This document shows, in pieces, positions 26,835 through 36,330 of a stretch of 64,000 nt of DNA. Location: positions 374,501 through 438,500 of the forward strand of contig NZ_QMDV01000004.1 in NCBI RefSeq assembly GCF_003284895.1, read 5' to 3'. Under the pieces are notes generated by a model that was given only the letters and a program-made list of their open reading frames with translations, did no database searches and had not been told where the DNA came from. Numbering within the stretch: the first letter of the stretch is position 1; each line of letters opens with the position of its first letter. The position numbers were made by a program, and so were the translations under genes. The DNA is from Pontibacter arcticus (lineage in GTDB: Bacteria > Bacteroidota > Bacteroidia > Cytophagales > Hymenobacteraceae).

Positions 26835-27518
26835 TTACTTATTTCGTTGGTTGTTGGATTGAGATCGGTTGTTGGTGTTTTTGCGGTTGCGGTTGTCGTT
26901 GCTGCCTCCACGGTTTTGCTGTTGCTGGTTGCGCTGGTTGTCCTGCTGCGGACGGCCCCCTATATTCGATTCAAACAGATTATTGCTCTCGATAAAAGCA
27001 AGGTCCATGTTCAGCTTACCTCTTGAGATCGACTTGATATCGTTGAGGATGATTTCGTCTGTAATGGACTCCTTGTTATAAGAACGGTACAGGGTTTTCA
27101 TCAGCTTGCCAATCGAAATAATGGCTCCTTCGCGCTCTTTCTCATCTTCCAGTTCCGTGGCTTTCTGAATCAGCTTCTCGACGTTGGTACCGTAGTGCTT
27201 AAAGCGCGGCGTTACCAGCGAATAATCCATGCGTTGCGGCTTATCGTTCAGGTACTCCATGGCGCTTAATTTATAAGGCGCATCCACCTCCAGCGTAGAG
27301 CCGGACATTACATACAGGTGGTTCCAGAGTTTTTGCTGGTAATCCAGCGTATCGCGCAGCTGTGGGTTCAGCTTAGCCATCAGGTTAATTAGCAACTGAG
27401 CCAGGCGTGTACGTTCGCTGCGGTCTTCTACTTTACAGATATAGTTGACAAGGTCTTGCACGTTGCGGCCATATTCGCGCAGCAGCAGGTCTTGTTTAAA
27501 GGAGGTACTCGCTTCCAT
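26835..27518 (-). CDS. DUF4290 family protein, 227 aa
   Basis: Protein of the DUF4290 family, regularly found just before murA in Bacteroidota. Residues 1-185 are helical (LLREYGRNVQDLVNYICKVEDR, LINLMAKLNPQLRD); the last 45 are a low-complexity Asn/Gln/Arg tail rich in NNRSQSNNQ. Function unknown; the conserved linkage suggests a link to wall synthesis. Start ATG 27518 is eight bases from the first unit of a heptad array. Confidence 0.9.
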   Translation of the reverse strand: MEASTSFKQDLLLREYGRNVQDLVNYICKVEDRSERTRLAQLLINLMAKLNPQLRDTLDYQQKLWNHLYVMSGSTLEVDAPYKLSAMEYLNDKPQRMDYSLVTPRFKHYGTNVEKLIQKATELEDEKEREGAIISIGKLMKTLYRSYNKESITDEIILNDIKSISRGKLNMDLAFIESNNLFESNIGGRPQQDNQRNQQQQNRGGSNDNRNRKNTNNRSQSNNQRNK

Positions 27519-27526
27519 TTTTATTA

Positions 27527-27660
27527 ATTACGAATTAAGAGTTACGAATTACGAATTAAAAAATCAGAAATACGAATTATGACATTAAATGAATTATTTG
27601 ATGCTGAAAAGCAGGACAGTAGTAAATCATTTCACATTCGTAATTCTTAATTCGTAATTG
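27527..27660. repeat. Inverted heptad-array element between uvrD stop and DUF4290 start
   Basis: Left array 27527-27582: eight 7-nt units (ATTACGA, ATTAAGA, GTTACGA, ATTACGA, ATTAAAA, AATCAGA, AATACGA, ATTATGA). Right array 27636-27656: ATTCGTA, ATTCTTA, ATTCGTA, inverse of the left unit. The core between them is about 53 bases. It fills the whole gap between the uvrD stop (27662) and the DUF4290 start (27518). Confidence 0.8.
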
Positions 27661-27661
27661 A

Positions 27662-29899
27662 TCAAGTGTGTATGCGCAGTTTGGCAAAGCTCAGGAGCAA
27701 CGTTTTTTCGCCTACTTCATCAAAGTTGATGATCGCTTTGGTGCTATTGCCTTGCGTATCCATCTTAGCCACTACGCCAAATCCGAACTTTGGATGTTCT
27801 ACTTTCATGCCGGCGGCCAGTTTCGAGGTATCGCTGGCTTTAAAATCGGCAGGTGGCGTATAGTTGGCAGCTACCTGTTTGCGCGGCGGTGGCGAAACTA
27901 AATTGCTTTTGCGTTGCATAACGCGTTCAAAAACGCCTCCGCCGCCTGCTGTGTCGCCATACTTAAAGTTAAGGTATTTCGGGTCAATTTCCTCAATAAA
28001 GCGGCTTTTTTCGCAGGCACGCAGGTTGCCCCATTGGTAGCGGCTGGTAGCGTAGGTCAGGAACAGTTTTTTCTCGGCGCGTGTAATAGCTACGTAAAAT
28101 AAACGGCGTTCCTCTTCCAGGTCGGCACGCGAGTTCAGCATCATCTGGCTCGGGAACAGGTTTTCTTCCATGCCCACAATAAACACATTCTTAAACTCCA
28201 GCCCTTTGGCAGAGTGGATCGTCATCAGGGTTACAAACTCACCGCCGTCATCGGCTTTGGTATCGGCGTCGGTAATCAAGGCAATATCCTGCAGGAAAGC
28301 GCCGAGGCTTTTATCTTCCTTCTCCGGATCATCTACATACTCTTTAATACCATTGAGCAATTCCTGTATGTTTTCGTAGCGGGCAAGGCCTTCCACGGTT
28401 TTATCCTGGTACAGGTCTTCCACGATGCCGGACTTTTTGGCTACGTGTTTGGCTACTTCAAACGCATCGTTGTTCTCGGCCATCAAGGCAAACTCCCGGA
28501 TCATGAACGAGAAGTTTTCGATAGCGGTGCCTACGCGGTTGCCCATAAACTCGCTTGCATTCATCACCACTTCCCAAACGCTGTGGTTTATTTCGTTGGC
28601 AGTTACGAACAGTTTCTGTTCGGTAGTTTCGCCGATGCCGCGTTTCGGGTAGTTGATTACGCGGCGGAGTGCCTGTTCGTCGTTGGGGTTCACCGTCAGG
28701 CGCAGGTACGCGATCAGGTCTTTTATTTCTTTTCGCTGATAGAAGGAGAGGCCACCGATGATTTTATACTTGATGTTCATGCGGCGCAGGGCTTCTTCCA
28801 TAGCCCTGGATTGCGCGTTGGTGCGGTAAAGTATGGCAAAGTCATCGTAAGAGAAGTGGTTGTTCATCTTCTCCTCGAAAATGGTAGTAGCTACCAGCTT
28901 GCCTTCTTCGTTATCGGAGTTGGCTTTTATAACCTCGATCAGCGGGCCTTGCTCATTATCCGTGAAAACATCTTTGCGCAGCTGCGCCTGGTTGTGCTTG
29001 ATAACCGAGTTGGCTGCGTGTACAATGTTCTGGGTAGAGCGGTAATTCTGCTCCAGTTTGAAAACATCCAGCTCCGGGTAATCGCGTTCAAAGTTCAGGA
29101 TGTTCTGGATATCAGCACCCCTGAAAGCGTAAATAGACTGGGCATCATCACCAACCACTACAATATTTCGGTTCTGAGCAGCCAGCTTGCGCGTGATCAG
29201 GTACTGCGAGTAGTTGGTATCCTGGTACTCATCCACCATCACAAACTTAAAGATGTTTTGATACTTGTTCAGCGCATCCGGGTGGTCTTTGAAAAGCACG
29301 TTGGTATTGAACAGCAGATCATCAAAATCCATCGCGCCCGCCCGGAAACAACGGCTCTGATACATCTCGTAGATCTTTCCGATCTTCGGGCGCATTGCAG
29401 CTTCGTCATCGGCCTGAATAGTGGCATCGTTGAGGTACTGGCGCACCGAGATCAGTTTGTTTTTAGCGGATGAGATACGGCCTAACACTACATTAGGCTT
29501 GTAGAGCTTATCATCCAGGTTCATTTCCTTTACGATGTTCCGGATAAGTGTTCTGGAGTCGTCGGTATCGTAAATGGTAAAGCTTTTTGGGTAACCAATT
29601 TTGTCGGCTTCGGCGCGAAGTATGCGGGAGAACACCGAGTGAAACGTGCCCATCCAGATATTCTTGGCTTCGGCGCCCACCACTTTCTCCACGCGTTTGC
29701 GCATTTCTTTGGCCGCCTTGTTGGTAAAAGTAAGGGCCAGTATGTTAAACGGGTCTACTCCCTGGCTAATGAGGTGAGCGATCCGGTAAGTAAGTACTCT
29801 TGTTTTGCCTGAGCCTGCACCTGCTATAATCATGGCCGGGCCATCGGTGTGCAGCACGGCCCTGCGCTGTGATTCGTTTAATAAACTGATATAATCCAT
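27662..29899 (-). CDS. uvrD: ATP-dependent 3'-5' DNA helicase, UvrD/PcrA family
   Basis: SF1A helicase for excision and mismatch repair and clearing of protein-DNA blocks. Walker A AGAGSGKTR at about residues 27-35, TFTNKAAKEM (motif Ia), VDEYQDTN (motif II), VVGDDAQSIYAFRGA (motif III), LEQNYRST, TIHSAKGLEF (motif V) and VAITRA (motif VI) are all intact. The C-terminal MKVEHPKFGFGVV is the PcrA-type RNAP-binding Tudor-like end. 745 residues, standard for PcrA/UvrD. Confidence 0.96.
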   Translation of the reverse strand: MDYISLLNESQRRAVLHTDGPAMIIAGAGSGKTRVLTYRIAHLISQGVDPFNILALTFTNKAAKEMRKRVEKVVGAEAKNIWMGTFHSVFSRILRAEADKIGYPKSFTIYDTDDSRTLIRNIVKEMNLDDKLYKPNVVLGRISSAKNKLISVRQYLNDATIQADDEAAMRPKIGKIYEMYQSRCFRAGAMDFDDLLFNTNVLFKDHPDALNKYQNIFKFVMVDEYQDTNYSQYLITRKLAAQNRNIVVVGDDAQSIYAFRGADIQNILNFERDYPELDVFKLEQNYRSTQNIVHAANSVIKHNQAQLRKDVFTDNEQGPLIEVIKANSDNEEGKLVATTIFEEKMNNHFSYDDFAILYRTNAQSRAMEEALRRMNIKYKIIGGLSFYQRKEIKDLIAYLRLTVNPNDEQALRRVINYPKRGIGETTEQKLFVTANEINHSVWEVVMNASEFMGNRVGTAIENFSFMIREFALMAENNDAFEVAKHVAKKSGIVEDLYQDKTVEGLARYENIQELLNGIKEYVDDPEKEDKSLGAFLQDIALITDADTKADDGGEFVTLMTIHSAKGLEFKNVFIVGMEENLFPSQMMLNSRADLEEERRLFYVAITRAEKKLFLTYATSRYQWGNLRACEKSRFIEEIDPKYLNFKYGDTAGGGGVFERVMQRKSNLVSPPPRKQVAANYTPPADFKASDTSKLAAGMKVEHPKFGFGVVAKMDTQGNSTKAIINFDEVGEKTLLLSFAKLRIHT

Positions 29900-30230
29900 T
29901 TCTTCTCTTCGGCGTGCGTCTTAAAAATCTATGCAAGTTACGAATACAAATCCGTATTCAGAATGGCGCTTATACTTTTGGCACGGAGCGTGCTTGTATA
30001 GCGCAGTAACCCCGTTATTGAACACCATTTAAAGAGAAAGTGTTTAGTAGCAGGAATTAAATTAAAGTATAAAGCTGAAAGCAGGTTTACGCGCAGTTTA
30101 CAAAGTATAAATCACCGAACAATAAACAGTTTATCTAAGTATAGCAGGATGGCTATACTTTGCAACAGGCACTTTTTTGATGAATACAGCTATTCCTTTT
30201 AAATTGCAGCCTGTGCCGGCCCAAAACATT
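29900..30230. other. Gene-free stretch dense in the AAGTATA/TATACTT motif
   Basis: No gene seen. It lies between divergent uvrD and the Sel1/ankyrin gene and should hold both promoters. Six copies of the AGTATA core lie within about 330 bases, including TTATACTTTTGG, CAAAGTATAAAT and CTATACTTTGC, the last 15-20 bases before the downstream frame. Confidence 0.6.
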
Positions 30231-31934
30231 ATGAAAAATACCTCAGCATTTCGTTTCTTTTTTACTGATTCATACTTTCCAAAGTACTTCTTTTTATTGT
30301 TTTTCAGCTTTTTGATAGCTGCTAATGTGCAGGCTCAGACCACCACGAAGCCGGCAGTAAAAGCAAAGCAATCTACAGCCAAATCTGTAAAGAAACCTGC
30401 GGCTAAACCAGTTAAAAAAGCAACTCCAGGCAAAACCACTACAGCCAATGTAACTCCTGAAGCGAAACCAGCGGCTCCTGCAACCCTGATCTGGCGGACG
30501 CCGGCGTTGCAGGAAGGTTTAGGTTTTTACATGAGCCTTAATTATGCCAAAGCGGAAGCAAAATTCAGGGAAGCGGCTGCGCAGGGCGATAAAGATGCCT
30601 ATTATTTTCTGGGGCGGATGCACCAGTACCGCGAGCTGAAGTATAATGCTGTAAAGATCGATACGCTGAAAGATATCCAGGACGCAACGCAGTATTTTGC
30701 AGCAAACACCGACTCGGCTCGTTTTTATTTCGATAGAGCCATCTCCGAAAATAGTTTACTGGGCCACCTGGGCCTGGCTGAACTGATGATTTTACAGACG
30801 CAGGCCGATAAACAGAATTTTTTGCAGCGCATGCGTACTGCCGCCATCGAAATACGCGAAAAAGCCGTGCAGGGCGATGCCTTTGCTAACCGCCTGCTGG
30901 GAAGTATGTACTACACCGGCTACGGCGAAATGAAAGATCTTGGTCTTGCCTTTAACTACCTGAACCGCGCTGCTGAAAAAGGCGATGTGGTGGCCTATTG
31001 CCAGCTGGCTAACCTGTACCTGGAAGGGGAGGGCGTAAAGCCAAGTATGGATAAAGCAGTTTACTGGCTTAAAAAAGGTGTAGTAGCCGGCGACCGTGAG
31101 TCGCTTTATACTTTGGGGCTGTTGTACGAAGAAGGTAATTTAGGAGAGATCAAACTACCCGAAGCGCGCAAACTTTACCGGCAGGCCGTATCAAAGGGAA
31201 GTATAAATGCATTTGAGCAGCTAAAGTATATTAACCAGACAACAGATCAGAAACTGGTGATTGCAGCTGTAACCCGTAACCCCGAAATGATAAAGCGCGC
31301 TCTAAATGCAGGCGCAGACGTGAACACGTTGGCTGAACCGGATGATTTTGGCGATAACCTGGATGGCCGCACACCCCTGATGCATACTATTTTTATACCC
31401 TTGCTATTAGAAGATTACGGCGTTATTTATGAACCGGAAGTACGTTTGCAGGGCGCAAGTATCTTGCTCAGGAAAGGAGCCGAAGTAAATGCCCGCGACA
31501 GATCTGGCAAAACAGCCTTGCACCACGTAGTTGGCAGTTCTCGGGTAAAAACGGAGTTGTTTGAGCTGGAGCAGATCCAACTCATTGATACGCTGATGCA
31601 CTACAACGCTGACCTGAACATACAAGATAACGAGGGCAATACAGCACTGGCACAAGGATTAAAGGCTACCATTGGGCAGCACGTTGGCATCATGGAAGTA
31701 CAAAAGCTGATTCAGGCTGGCGCTAATCCAAACCTGGTAAACAAGGCTGGTAAATCTCCGCTGATGCTGGCCTGCGAAATGGATGCTGACTTTGAGATTA
31801 TATTGGCGTTGGTGCAGGCTGGTGCCGATGTAAAAATGGTCGATCAAAACAGCCGCGCAGCCATAGATTTCACGAAAAAGGAAAACGTACGCAATATGCT
31901 GCTGGCAGCCGGTTCTCCGGCACCAAAACAATAA
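30231..31934 (+). CDS. Secreted Sel1-repeat plus ankyrin-repeat protein, 567 aa
   Basis: Exported repeat protein. The start chosen is ATG 30231, giving a signal with a hydrophobic core FFLLFFSFLIAANVQA; alternative starts at 30177 (TTG) and 30180 add 17-18 residues. A basic Lys/Ala/Pro-rich linker follows (about 40-85). Sel1/TPR-like repeats fill about 100-330 (AKAEAKFREAAAQGDKDAYY, YCQLANLYLEGEGVKPS, SLYTLGLLYEEGN). Ankyrin repeats follow at about 335-560 (RTPLMH, GKTALHH, GNTALAQG, GKSPLMLACEMDAD). Combining both scaffolds in one secreted protein is uncommon. The role is probably protein binding; partners unknown. Confidence 0.85.
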   Translation: MKNTSAFRFFFTDSYFPKYFFLLFFSFLIAANVQAQTTTKPAVKAKQSTAKSVKKPAAKPVKKATPGKTTTANVTPEAKPAAPATLIWRTPALQEGLGFYMSLNYAKAEAKFREAAAQGDKDAYYFLGRMHQYRELKYNAVKIDTLKDIQDATQYFAANTDSARFYFDRAISENSLLGHLGLAELMILQTQADKQNFLQRMRTAAIEIREKAVQGDAFANRLLGSMYYTGYGEMKDLGLAFNYLNRAAEKGDVVAYCQLANLYLEGEGVKPSMDKAVYWLKKGVVAGDRESLYTLGLLYEEGNLGEIKLPEARKLYRQAVSKGSINAFEQLKYINQTTDQKLVIAAVTRNPEMIKRALNAGADVNTLAEPDDFGDNLDGRTPLMHTIFIPLLLEDYGVIYEPEVRLQGASILLRKGAEVNARDRSGKTALHHVVGSSRVKTELFELEQIQLIDTLMHYNADLNIQDNEGNTALAQGLKATIGQHVGIMEVQKLIQAGANPNLVNKAGKSPLMLACEMDADFEIILALVQAGADVKMVDQNSRAAIDFTKKENVRNMLLAAGSPAPKQ

Positions 31935-32054
31935 TTTATACTTACACCTTTCGCATTACGGCAACATCGGTTTAAACTAATTTCTGGCTACCTTTGTCTT
32001 TCTTTTACAGGAATATAAAATTCGTTTTTCCTGCTGTTTTAGCCTCCATTTACC

Positions 32055-32636
32055 ATGATAGTTCTTCAGAATACCGTTATAAGCGATGATATTCGCGAGC
32101 AATTTTTTGTTTGTAATCTTGAAAAATGCAAAGGTGCCTGCTGCGTAGAAGGTGACCTGGGAGCGCCCCTGGATGGCGACGAACTGGTTTTACTGGAGCA
32201 GCATTACGATAAAATAAAACCTTACATGTCGGGGGCGGGCAAACATGCCATTGAAGAGCAGGGCTTGTACGTGATCGACTTTGAGGGAGATTATTCTACG
32301 CCAACCATCGAAAACCGGGAGTGTGCTTACGCCATTTACGACGAAAACAAGATGCTGAAATGCGCCATCGAGCAGGCTTACCTGGATGGCGAGATCGACT
32401 GGAAAAAGCCAATTTCCTGCCACCTGTACCCGATACGCATTACCAGGTATGATGATTTCGAAGCGCTGAACTACGACCGTTGGGGAATTTGCAGCGCCGC
32501 TTGTAGTTTTGGTGCCGATCTGGGCGTACGCGTGTATCAGTTCTTGAAAGAACCGCTTATCCGGAAGTATGGCGAAGGCTGGTACTCCGAACTGGAGCAA
32601 CTAATGTTGGAAGAAGAGGCGAATGCCACCAAATAA
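32055..32636 (+). CDS. DUF3109 family cysteine-rich protein, 193 aa
   Basis: Cytosolic protein of the DUF3109 family, common in Bacteroidota. Cysteines occur in [17 protein letters not shown] (positions about 20-30), [24 protein letters not shown] and GICSAACSF, the arrangement expected of an Fe-S or zinc site (related to YkgJ-type CxxxCxxCC proteins). No characterised reaction. It is flanked by its own terminator, so it is a single transcription unit. Confidence 0.9.
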   Translation: MIVLQNTVISDDIREQFFVCNLEKCKGACCVEGDLGAPLDGDELVLLEQHYDKIKPYMSGAGKHAIEEQGLYVIDFEGDYSTPTIENRECAYAIYDENKMLKCAIEQAYLDGEIDWKKPISCHLYPIRITRYDDFEALNYDRWGICSAACSFGADLGVRVYQFLKEPLIRKYGEGWYSELEQLMLEEEANATK

Positions 32637-32662
32637 CAGCTATATTAAAGTATAAGTGCTTT

Positions 32663-32706
32663 AAACGAAACGGGCCTGACTTCTATAGTCAGGCCCGTTT
32701 CGTTTT
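32663..32706. terminator. Bidirectional terminator between DUF3109 and DoxX genes
   Basis: Stem AAACGAAACGGGCCTGAC/GTCAGGCCCGTTTCGTTT with loop TTCTATA, between convergent stops. Confidence 0.85.
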
Positions 32707-32720
32707 ATAAAGTATGAACA

Positions 32721-33152
32721 TCAACCGAAACTTGTGTTTACACGTGGTTCAGCAGCGGTATTTCTGTTCAGTAACGCATCGATGCTCCAGATGCCTGAAC
32801 CGCGCGAGGCAATGTATAAAAACAGGAAACAGTATAAAACGGAAAGTTCGCCGTTATTGAGCAGCGGCCATGCGTTTTCGGATGCGTGGGCCATAAAATA
32901 AGCAACTGCCATCTGGCCACTGGCTATAAAAGCAGCTATACTGGTAAATAAACCAACCGCGATCAGCAAACCACCAAAAAATTCGATGATACCGGCCACG
33001 CCCATTAAGGAAGCCAGTTCTACAGGGTCTTTTCCGCCGGGAAAACCAAATAATTTCTGACTGCCGTGCAGGGCAAAAAGCAACCCTGCTACTATGCGAA
33101 GCAAGGCATAAAAGTATGAATTGTACTTTCCTAAAAAATTTCCCATACTCAT
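32721..33152 (-). CDS. DoxX family membrane protein, 143 aa
   Basis: Four-helix inner-membrane protein of the DoxX/DoxD family. Helices at about 12-27 (YALLRIVAGLLFALHG), 49-70, 75-92 and 105-120. GSQKLFGFPGG after the first helix and FFGGLLIAVGLFT are typical. Relatives have quinone-linked or redox-stress roles in some bacteria, but most are uncharacterised. Monocistronic here. Confidence 0.9.
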   Translation of the reverse strand: MSMGNFLGKYNSYFYALLRIVAGLLFALHGSQKLFGFPGGKDPVELASLMGVAGIIEFFGGLLIAVGLFTSIAAFIASGQMAVAYFMAHASENAWPLLNNGELSVLYCFLFLYIASRGSGIWSIDALLNRNTAAEPRVNTSFG

Positions 33153-33272
33153 TATATTTAAGGTAGATTAGTAACTCAGCCCCAACTAATTAAAGTATAG
33201 AACGATAAGGTTTTTATAAAGTTTTTAAGGGTAGTTTGTATTTTAAAGTCTCTACACTGCTTTATATTAATA

Positions 33273-34217
33273 TCAGGCTTTTAACCCGTTTTTCAGTTCT
33301 GCATAGATCCGTTCTGTAACCGGAGTCGCGATGTTCAACTCCTTTCCATACCTTATTATGGTGCCTGCAAATAATTCCAGCTCATTCTGGCTTTTGCCGG
33401 CCTGCACATCCAACTGCAGCGATGTAGGCGTCTGAGGTGGAAAAGTAGCAGCCCGTTCAAACGTTTTTTCGATCGCATCATCTGTTAAGCCGATTCCTTT
33501 TTTCTCTGCGATCTGCTTTATTTCCTGCATAATGCCAGCAGCCTGTTCTTTTAAAGCAGGGTTCTGCAAAAGCTCCCCGATAGACTTATTATAACGCGCC
33601 GTAACCAGGCCAAAGCTGGCTATAAACAGGAATTTCCGCCAGATTTCAGGAAAAGCATCTGCTGTGTAGGAGATATTAATACCTGCATTTTTTAATAGCT
33701 GATACGTTTCTTCAGGTTCGAAATCAGGGTGAAGCGGGTCTTTGCCCATGTAGATTTTACCTGGTTTGCCTTTGTGCTCCACAACACCCTTTTCTTTGAT
33801 ATGGGAGGCTACATACACGCAGGCTGGCAACACGATACCGTTTGGGATGATCTTTCGGATGCGTTCGTATATATCAGCTCCGTTCATTAAAGGAAGCAGT
33901 ATTGTATTTGCTGTTACGCTGCTCTTTAACGACTGGCAAACCTGCTCCAGGTCATATTCCTTTACACAAATCAGAAAAATATCAGTCTCGGGTAACTCAG
34001 CTATACTTTCGGTGAGGAAGGAGGGATGGCAGACGCTGACCTCATGTTCAGGAGAAAGTAACGTAAGGCCCTGGTGGGAAACCGTTTGGAAAGTGGTGCC
34101 CCGGGCTACAAACGCTATCCTTGCAATTTCACTGCCTGCATACATGCTGGCAAGCTTAAAACCGAAATAGCCGCCTACGCCACCCAGACCAATTACGGTT
34201 ACATTCATTTTTTTCAT
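33273..34217 (-). CDS. panE: 2-dehydropantoate 2-reductase (ketopantoate reductase family)
   Basis: NADPH-dependent reductase of the pantothenate/CoA pathway. The Rossmann motif GLGGVGGYFGFKLA is at about 10-23; LLPLMNGADIYERI and the catalytic Lys region (EIWRKFLFIASFG) fit the family, as does the C-terminal TSLQLDVQAGKSQNELE, which contains the active-site Glu region. 314 residues, normal. Paralogues act on other ketoacids, so the substrate is probable rather than proven. No other pan gene is nearby. Confidence 0.88.
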   Translation of the reverse strand: MKKMNVTVIGLGGVGGYFGFKLASMYAGSEIARIAFVARGTTFQTVSHQGLTLLSPEHEVSVCHPSFLTESIAELPETDIFLICVKEYDLEQVCQSLKSSVTANTILLPLMNGADIYERIRKIIPNGIVLPACVYVASHIKEKGVVEHKGKPGKIYMGKDPLHPDFEPEETYQLLKNAGINISYTADAFPEIWRKFLFIASFGLVTARYNKSIGELLQNPALKEQAAGIMQEIKQIAEKKGIGLTDDAIEKTFERAATFPPQTPTSLQLDVQAGKSQNELELFAGTIIRYGKELNIATPVTERIYAELKNGLKA

Positions 34218-34289
34218 AGTAAAAAAGACTTTATACTTTATTATGAGCAGGTAAGGTATAAAATGCCGGTTATAGTTTCTAGCTGAAGT

Positions 34290-34337
34290 ATAAAAAATCC
34301 CCGGCCATACTTTGCGTATAACCGGGGATCTTTTTTT
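34290..34337 (-). terminator. Intrinsic terminator of the efp-accB-accC cluster
   Basis: Stem GATCCCCGG/CCGGGGAT on the minus strand; its loop holds two motif-like segments (ATAC and AGTAT), followed by a T run. Confidence 0.8.
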
Positions 34338-34356
34338 TGTAAATCTATACTTGCTG

Positions 34357-35703
34357 TTAACTTAACTCACTGAAATTGAAGTTATCCAGGTAGGCGGTTG
34401 TGAAATTACCTTCCTTAAAGCCAGCATCATCCATCAGTTTTAAGTGGAATGGGATCGTGGTTTTGATGCCTTCGATCACGAATTCGCTCAGGGCACGCTT
34501 CATTTTTACGAGTGCCTCTTCGCGGGTTTGCGCTGTTACGATCAGCTTTGCGATCATGGAGTCGTAGTTAGAAGGGATCGTGTAACCAGAGTACACATGA
34601 GAGTCTACGCGAACGCCGTGGCCACCTGGTACATGCAGTGTGGTGATCTTACCCGGGCACGGTCTGAAGTTGTTCTTCGGATCTTCGGCGTTTATACGGC
34701 ACTCAATTGCGTGGATTTTCGGATAGTAGTTTTTACCGGTTATCTTCTCGCCGGCAGCTACTTTTATCTGCTCTTTGATCAGGTCGTAATCAATTACTTC
34801 TTCCGTGATCGGGTGCTCTACCTGAATACGCGTGTTCATCTCCATAAAGTAGAAGTCACGGTTTTTATCTACCAGGAACTCGATCGTACCCACACCTTCG
34901 TAGTTAATGGATTTGGCACCTGCAATAGCTGCCTGGCCCATACGCTCGCGCAGGTCATCGGTAATGAACGGGGAAGGAGTTTCTTCAACCAGTTTCTGGT
35001 GGCGGCGCTGGATAGAGCAATCGCGCTCCGAAAGGTGCGCTACCTGGCCATGCTGGTCTCCGATAAGCTGGATCTCGATGTGGCGTGGCTCCTCTACAAA
35101 CTTCTCCAGGTAAATACCATCATTGCCAAAAGCTGCTTTGGATTCGGTACGGGCATCGTTCCAGGCTTTTTCAAACTCGTCTTCGCTGCGCACAATACGC
35201 ATACCACGGCCACCACCACCGGCAGTTGCTTTCAGGATGATCGGGTACTTTATTTTAGCGGCTAGTTTTATACCTTGTTCCATCGAGTCAAGTAACCCTT
35301 CGGAGCCTGGTATAGTAGGTACGCCAGCTTTTTTCATGGTTGCCTTTGCCGACGATTTGTCGCCCATCGAGTTGATCATCTCCGGGGAAGCACCAATAAA
35401 TTTAATGTTGTTCTCAGCGCAAATGCGCGAAAATTCTGCGTTCTCAGACAAGAAACCATAGCCAGGGTGTATGGCATCGGCATTTGTTATTTCGGCAGCG
35501 GCAATAATGTTAGGAATATTAAGGTAAGATTGTGCACTTGGCGGAGGTCCGATACAAACGGCCTCATCAGCAAAGCGCACATGCAGGCTTTCTTTATCGG
35601 CAGTAGAGTATACAGCTACCGTTTTTATGCCCATCTCCTTGCAGGTACGAATAATGCGCAACGCAATTTCGCCCCTGTTAGCGATCAGTATCTTTTTAAA
35701 CAT
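34357..35703 (-). CDS. accC: Acetyl-CoA carboxylase, biotin carboxylase subunit
   Basis: ATP-grasp enzyme that carboxylates the biotin on AccB, first step of fatty-acid synthesis. Seen: [20 protein letters not shown], the glycine-rich ATP loop [29 protein letters not shown], and the [13 protein letters not shown](I/V)TE signature. 448 residues is standard. It lies downstream of accB on the same strand, but 144 bases away, and the gap is filled by a repeat element (35711-35848). Confidence 0.97.
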   Translation of the reverse strand: MFKKILIANRGEIALRIIRTCKEMGIKTVAVYSTADKESLHVRFADEAVCIGPPPSAQSYLNIPNIIAAAEITNADAIHPGYGFLSENAEFSRICAENNIKFIGASPEMINSMGDKSSAKATMKKAGVPTIPGSEGLLDSMEQGIKLAAKIKYPIILKATAGGGGRGMRIVRSEDEFEKAWNDARTESKAAFGNDGIYLEKFVEEPRHIEIQLIGDQHGQVAHLSERDCSIQRRHQKLVEETPSPFITDDLRERMGQAAIAGAKSINYEGVGTIEFLVDKNRDFYFMEMNTRIQVEHPITEEVIDYDLIKEQIKVAAGEKITGKNYYPKIHAIECRINAEDPKNNFRPCPGKITTLHVPGGHGVRVDSHVYSGYTIPSNYDSMIAKLIVTAQTREEALVKMKRALSEFVIEGIKTTIPFHLKLMDDAGFKEGNFTTAYLDNFNFSELS

Positions 35704-35710
35704 TGTATTA

Positions 35711-35848
35711 ATGTGCTAATTAAAGAATGTGGTAATGTGCTAATTCAACACTAATTTAAAGCCGATGTGCTAATACTCTAATTATTTAAGGTCAGGTATA
35801 ACAACTTTAAAATAATTAAAACATTAGCACATGAAAGCATTAGCACAT
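35711..35848. repeat. Inverted ATGTGCTAAT element between accB and accC
   Basis: ATGTGCTAAT occurs at 35711-35720, 35735-35744 and 35765-35774, and inverted as ATTAGCACAT at 35823-35832 and 35839-35848. Degenerate copies lie between. The left copy starts eight bases from the accC ATG and the last copy overlaps the accB stop codon, so the element spans the whole gap inside an operon. Confidence 0.85.
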
Positions 35849-36327
35849 TAGCTAGGATCTACCAGGAATAATGGCTGATCGTATTCTACCGGCGAGGCAT
35901 TATCAACCAGCACTTTCACGATCTTGCCTGATACTTCAGATTCGATCTCGTTGAAAAGCTTCATGGCTTCGATAATACAGATAACCTGGCCTTTTTTCAC
36001 TTCGTCTCCAACGTTTACAAATATTGGAGCCTCCGGGCTGGCGGCACGGTAAAAAGTACCGATCATAGGCGCTTTAATAGCGATGTACTTGCTATCACTA
36101 TCGTTGCTGGTAGCCGGAGCAGCAGCAGCAGGGGCTGCTGCAGGCGCAGCTGCCGGTTGTGCAGCAGGTGCTGGTGCCATATGGCTGCTCGATGCTTGTA
36201 CCTGTGTGATTTTCTGGTCTGGATCACGTTTTACAGAGATCTTGAATTCTTCTGTTTCGATGTTAACCTTGTTCAGACCGGACTTAGCGATGAAGTCAAT
36301 AAGGTCCTGGATTTCTTTAGCTTTCAT
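35848..36327 (-). CDS. accB: Acetyl-CoA carboxylase, biotin carboxyl carrier protein
   Basis: Carries the biotin for AccC and the transcarboxylase. N-terminal helical region (MKAKEIQDLIDFIAKSG), an Ala/Pro-rich flexible linker at about 50-75, then the biotinyl domain with the EAMK motif (biotinylated Lys123). 159 residues, normal. Three bases downstream of efp, so the two are surely co-transcribed. Confidence 0.97.
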   Translation of the reverse strand: MKAKEIQDLIDFIAKSGLNKVNIETEEFKISVKRDPDQKITQVQASSSHMAPAPAAQPAAAPAAAPAAAAPATSNDSDSKYIAIKAPMIGTFYRAASPEAPIFVNVGDEVKKGQVICIIEAMKLFNEIESEVSGKIVKVLVDNASPVEYDQPLFLVDPS

Positions 36328-36330
36328 GTT

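Noticed and set aside
28214..29473. Long plus-strand open frame (419 codons) antisense to uvrD
   Set aside because: It lies wholly inside a clear UvrD helicase gene; its translation has no recognisable motif and reflects the codon structure of the opposite strand.
34444..35265. Plus-strand open frame (273 codons) antisense to accC
   Set aside because: Mirrors the accC codons; no motif or start context, and accC is unambiguous.
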